From NCBI RefSeq assembly GCF_900996235.1, contig NZ_CAAJGM010000252.1, forward strand, positions 1 through 64,000: DNA of 64,000 nucleotides, given 5' to 3'. Under the pieces are notes generated by a model. It did not search any database and was not told the origin of the DNA. It saw only the letters and a program-made list of their open reading frames with translations. This document shows, piece after piece, positions 61,499 to 64,000 of this stretch. Position 1 is the stretch's first letter, and the number at the start of each line of letters is the position of its first letter. This DNA comes from Paraburkholderia sp. BCC1885 (GTDB taxonomy: Bacteria > Pseudomonadota > Gammaproteobacteria > Burkholderiales > Burkholderiaceae). Both the position numbers and the translations under genes were made by a program.

Positions 61499-61523
61499 CC
61501 CATGCAACTGCATGGGCCTTTTT
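61499..61523 (+). terminator. Intrinsic terminator of rluB
   Basis: The hairpin CCCATGCA-AC-TGCATGGG (61499-61516) is followed by CCTTTTT. It lies 66 bases after the rluB stop and is preceded by an A-run, so it can work in both directions between rluB and the convergent def gene. Confidence 0.88.
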
Positions 61524-61602
61524 ATGGCGCCGAGGAACGCGGCGCAAAAGCCTCGGCGGCCGCCGCCGCCGCGTGCACGTGCGTAGGTGCGCGCGCGCCG
61601 CG

Positions 61603-62136
61603 TCAATCGTCGCTATTCGGATCCAGATCCGGAAACAGCACCTCGGTAAAGCCAAACTTGGCGAAGTCGTTGATCCGCATGGGATACAGCTTGCCGATCA
61701 GGTGATCGCATTCGTGCTGCACGACGCGCGCATGGAAACCTTCGGCGACGCGGTCGATCGGTTTGCCGTACTGATCGAAACCGTGATAGCGGATCATCGA
61801 GAAACGGCTGACGGCGCCGCGCAACCCCGGCACCGACAGGCACCCCTCCCAGCCCTCCTCCATATCTTGCGAAACAGGCGTGATGGTCGGGTTGATCAGC
61901 ACTGTCTCCGGCACCGGCGGCGCGTCGGGATAGCGTTCGTTATGGCCGAAGCCGAAGATCACCACCTGCAGGTCGACGCCGATCTGTGGCGCGGCAAGTC
62001 CCGCGCCGTTGGCGTCGTGCATGGTCTCGAACATGTCCCCGATCAGGGCATGCAACTCGGGGGTGTCGAAATGATCGACCGGGGCGGCGATGCGCAAAAG
62101 GCGCGGATCGCCCATCTTGAGAATTTCGCGGATCAT
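61603..62136 (-). CDS. def: Peptide deformylase
   Basis: A 177-residue metalloenzyme that removes the formyl group from new proteins. All three motifs are present: GAGLAAPQIG (about 45-54), EGCLSVPGLRG with the metal-binding Cys, and QHECDHLIGK with the HExxH-type ligands. It overlaps the ligA stop by 4 bases. It is not linked to fmt here, so it is probably a second deformylase, common in Burkholderia. Confidence 0.97.
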   Translation of the reverse strand: MIREILKMGDPRLLRIAAPVDHFDTPELHALIGDMFETMHDANGAGLAAPQIGVDLQVVIFGFGHNERYPDAPPVPETVLINPTITPVSQDMEEGWEGCLSVPGLRGAVSRFSMIRYHGFDQYGKPIDRVAEGFHARVVQHECDHLIGKLYPMRINDFAKFGFTEVLFPDLDPNSDD

Positions 62137-64000
62137 GTTGTCTGCCCCTCCAGGAGCTTACGCATACCATCTTCGTCGAGCACGGGGACGCCGAGTTCCT
62201 CGGCTTTGGCCAATTTGCTGCCGGCTTCGGCGCCCGCCACCACGTAATCGGTCTTCTTCGACACCGAACCGGCCACCTTCGCGCCGGCCGCCTCTAACAT
62301 TTCCTTCGCCTCCTCGCGCGCCAGCGTCGGCAAGGTGCCGGTCAGCACCACCGTCTTGCCGGCCAGCACGCCTTGCGGGGCTTTCGGCGCGGGCGGCCCC
62401 TCCGTCCACGTGACCCGGCCCGGTGCGCGCAACTGCTCGATCACTGTGCGGTTATGCTCCTCGGCGAAAAACTGATGAATCGACTCGGCCACCACCGGCC
62501 CCACGTCGTTCACTTCCAGCAATTCTTCGAGCGTAGCGTTCATGATCGGATCGAGCGAACCGAAATGCTTCGCCAGGTCCTTGGCCGTCGATTCACCCAC
62601 CTGACGGATCCCCAGCGCGTACAGAAACCGGGCAAGCGTGGTGTGCTTGGCCTTTTCGAGCGAATCCAGCAGGTTCTGCGCGGACTTTTCGGCAAAGCGG
62701 TCAAGTTCGGCGAGCGTCGCAAAACCGAGGTTGAACAGATCCGCCGGTGTGCGCACGAGGTTTAGTTCGACCAGCTGATCGATGATCTTTTCACCGAGCC
62801 CGTCGATATCGAGCGCGCGACGCTGCGCAAAGTGCCACAGCGCCTGCTTGCGCTGCGCCGGACAGAACAGGCCGCCGGTACAACGGGCAATCGCTTCGTC
62901 AGGCAGGCGTTCGATGGCCGAGCCGCACACCGGACACTGCGTGGGCATCACAAACTCGGCGGCGTCGGCCGGCCGGCGGTCCATGAGCGCGCTCACGACT
63001 TCCGGAATCACGTCGCCGGCCCGCCGCACGATCACCGTATCGCCAATGCGGATGTCCTTGCGCCGCACCTCGTCTTCGTTGTGCAGCGTGGCATTCGTGA
63101 CGGTGGCGCCGCCGACGAACACGGGTTCAAGCCGCGCCACCGGCGTAATCGCGCCGGTACGGCCGACCTGGACGTCGATCGCCAGCAACTTCGTCAGGGC
63201 TTCCTGCGCCGGGAATTTATGCGCCAGCGCGAAACGCGGCGCACGCGACACGAAGCCGAGCACGTCCTGCTCTTCGCGGGCATTGACCTTGTACACCACG
63301 CCGTCGATGTCATACGGCAGGCCGTCGCGCTTTTCGCCCACTGCATGGAAGAACCCCAGCAGTCCTTCGGCACCCTCGACGACCGCGCGCTCGCTGTTGA
63401 CCGGCAAGCCCAACTCGGCATACCAGTCGAGCAGCGCGCTGTGGGTTGCCGGCATCGGCTCGCCATCCAGCACGCCAATGCCGTAAGCGAAGAACGACAG
63501 CGGACGCTGCGCCGTAATCTTCGGATCGAGCTGGCGCAAACTGCCGGCCGCCGCGTTACGCGGGTTGGCGAATTCCTTGAGTCCGGCTGCCCGTTGCCGC
63601 TCGTTCATCCGTTCGAAGTCGCGCCTGAACATCAGCACTTCGCCGCGCACGTCGAGCAGCTTCGGCACGTGCTTGCCTTTGAGCGTCAGCGGAATGGAAC
63701 GGATGGTACGCACGTTTTCCGTGACGTCTTCGCCCGTCGCGCCATCGCCGCGGGTGGACGCCTGCACGAAGCGGCCGTCCACATAACGCAGCGAAATGGC
63801 CAGACCGTCGAACTTGAGCTCGCACGCGTAGCTGACCGGCGACTTGTGGAGCGTGTCGGCCACGCGTTTGTCGAACGCGGCGATATCTTCGTCAGCGAAG
63901 CCATTGTTCAGGGACAGCATGGGCTGGTCGTGCACCACCGGCCTGAAGCCGCTTGCGGCCTCGCCGCCGACGCGCTGGGTGGGCGAGTCCGGCGTGATCA
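62133..64000 (-). CDS. ligA: NAD-dependent DNA ligase LigA, N-terminal part cut by window edge
   Basis: About 622 codons are visible; the first part of domain Ia lies beyond 64000, and the frame stays open to the edge. The adenylation motif CELKFDGLAISLRY has the catalytic Lys. Then come the OB domain (GRTGAITPVARLEPVFVGGA), the zinc finger Cys residues (TQCPVCGS and RCTGGLFCPAQ), helix-hairpin-helix repeats, and a C-terminal BRCT domain (VLAGKTVVLTGTLPTLARE). It seals nicks in replication and repair. The stop overlaps the def start. Confidence 0.98.
   Translation of the reverse strand, partial: ITPDSPTQRVGGEAASGFRPVVHDQPMLSLNNGFADEDIAAFDKRVADTLHKSPVSYACELKFDGLAISLRYVDGRFVQASTRGDGATGEDVTENVRTIRSIPLTLKGKHVPKLLDVRGEVLMFRRDFERMNERQRAAGLKEFANPRNAAAGSLRQLDPKITAQRPLSFFAYGIGVLDGEPMPATHSALLDWYAELGLPVNSERAVVEGAEGLLGFFHAVGEKRDGLPYDIDGVVYKVNAREEQDVLGFVSRAPRFALAHKFPAQEALTKLLAIDVQVGRTGAITPVARLEPVFVGGATVTNATLHNEDEVRRKDIRIGDTVIVRRAGDVIPEVVSALMDRRPADAAEFVMPTQCPVCGSAIERLPDEAIARCTGGLFCPAQRKQALWHFAQRRALDIDGLGEKIIDQLVELNLVRTPADLFNLGFATLAELDRFAEKSAQNLLDSLEKAKHTTLARFLYALGIRQVGESTAKDLAKHFGSLDPIMNATLEELLEVNDVGPVVAESIHQFFAEEHNRTVIEQLRAPGRVTWTEGPPAPKAPQGVLAGKTVVLTGTLPTLAREEAKEMLEAAGAKVAGSVSKKTDYVVAGAEAGSKLAKAEELGVPVLDEDGMRKLLEGQTT

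Noticed and set aside
58887..61655. 922-codon minus-strand open frame
   Set aside because: It runs across glnD and rluB in antisense. The length comes from the low-complexity GC-rich part of rluB. No domain is seen.
1..64000. CRISPR arrays, tRNA or rRNA genes
   Set aside because: I looked for regularly spaced repeats and conserved RNA gene patterns on both strands and saw none. The three iterons at 7176-7239 are too few and too close for CRISPR, and lie beside repA.

Overview
The window is chromosomal DNA from a GC-rich betaproteobacterium, best matched to the Burkholderia/Paraburkholderia group of Burkholderiaceae. The right-hand 34.5 kb carries the gene order typical of that group: guaB-guaA, ratA-rnfH, smpB, ppsA/ppsR, and the long cell-envelope and translation run rpsB-tsf-pyrH-frr-uppS-cdsA-dxr-rseP-(bamA)-skp-lpxD-fabZ-lpxA-lpxB-rnhB-trmH-like, followed by map-glnD-rluB and ligA-def. 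No rRNA or tRNA genes and no CRISPR array were seen.

The left 29.4 kb is an integrative (ICE-like) element inserted at the 3' end of guaA. Its integrase (27896-29152) lies next to guaA, and the other end is outside the window. From the left it holds: the right end of an IS66-type element (1-488); a decaying metabolic cargo block (TetR remnant, MaoC-type hydratase, isochorismatase-like hydrolase, SDR remnant); a conjugation and maintenance backbone read leftward (RlxS relaxase, TraF peptidase, DUF2840, ribbon-helix-helix protein, ParA, iterons, RepA, AlpA, DUF2285, DUF2958); an XRE regulator; and DUF736, a small protein, a large ParB and a DUF932 protein. A lone HNH endonuclease follows. The last part is a defence operon read leftward from 27339 to 16568.

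The defence operon contains AbiEi-AbiEii, an 880-residue zinc-hook ATPase resembling RloC/PrrC, a ChaC-like gamma-glutamylcyclotransferase, an OLD-family ATPase-TOPRIM nuclease and a UvrD-like helicase (together a Gabija-type GajA-GajB pair), and a DEAD-like helicase with a C-terminal PD-(D/E)XK-like motif. Several start and stop codons overlap by 4 to 8 bases, so the genes are probably translationally coupled. The glutathione-type enzyme joined to Gabija, with a zinc-hook ATPase before it and a helicase-nuclease after it, is the strongest candidate here for an undescribed composite system.

The second major surprise is in the core genome. Where the essential gene bamA should lie between rseP and skp there is only a scar of about 340 bases (47746-48085). 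It still encodes two recognisable pieces of the BamA beta-barrel, including the C-terminal strand, but they are out of frame with each other and the rest of the gene is gone. If the assembly is right, a functional bamA must exist elsewhere in the genome.
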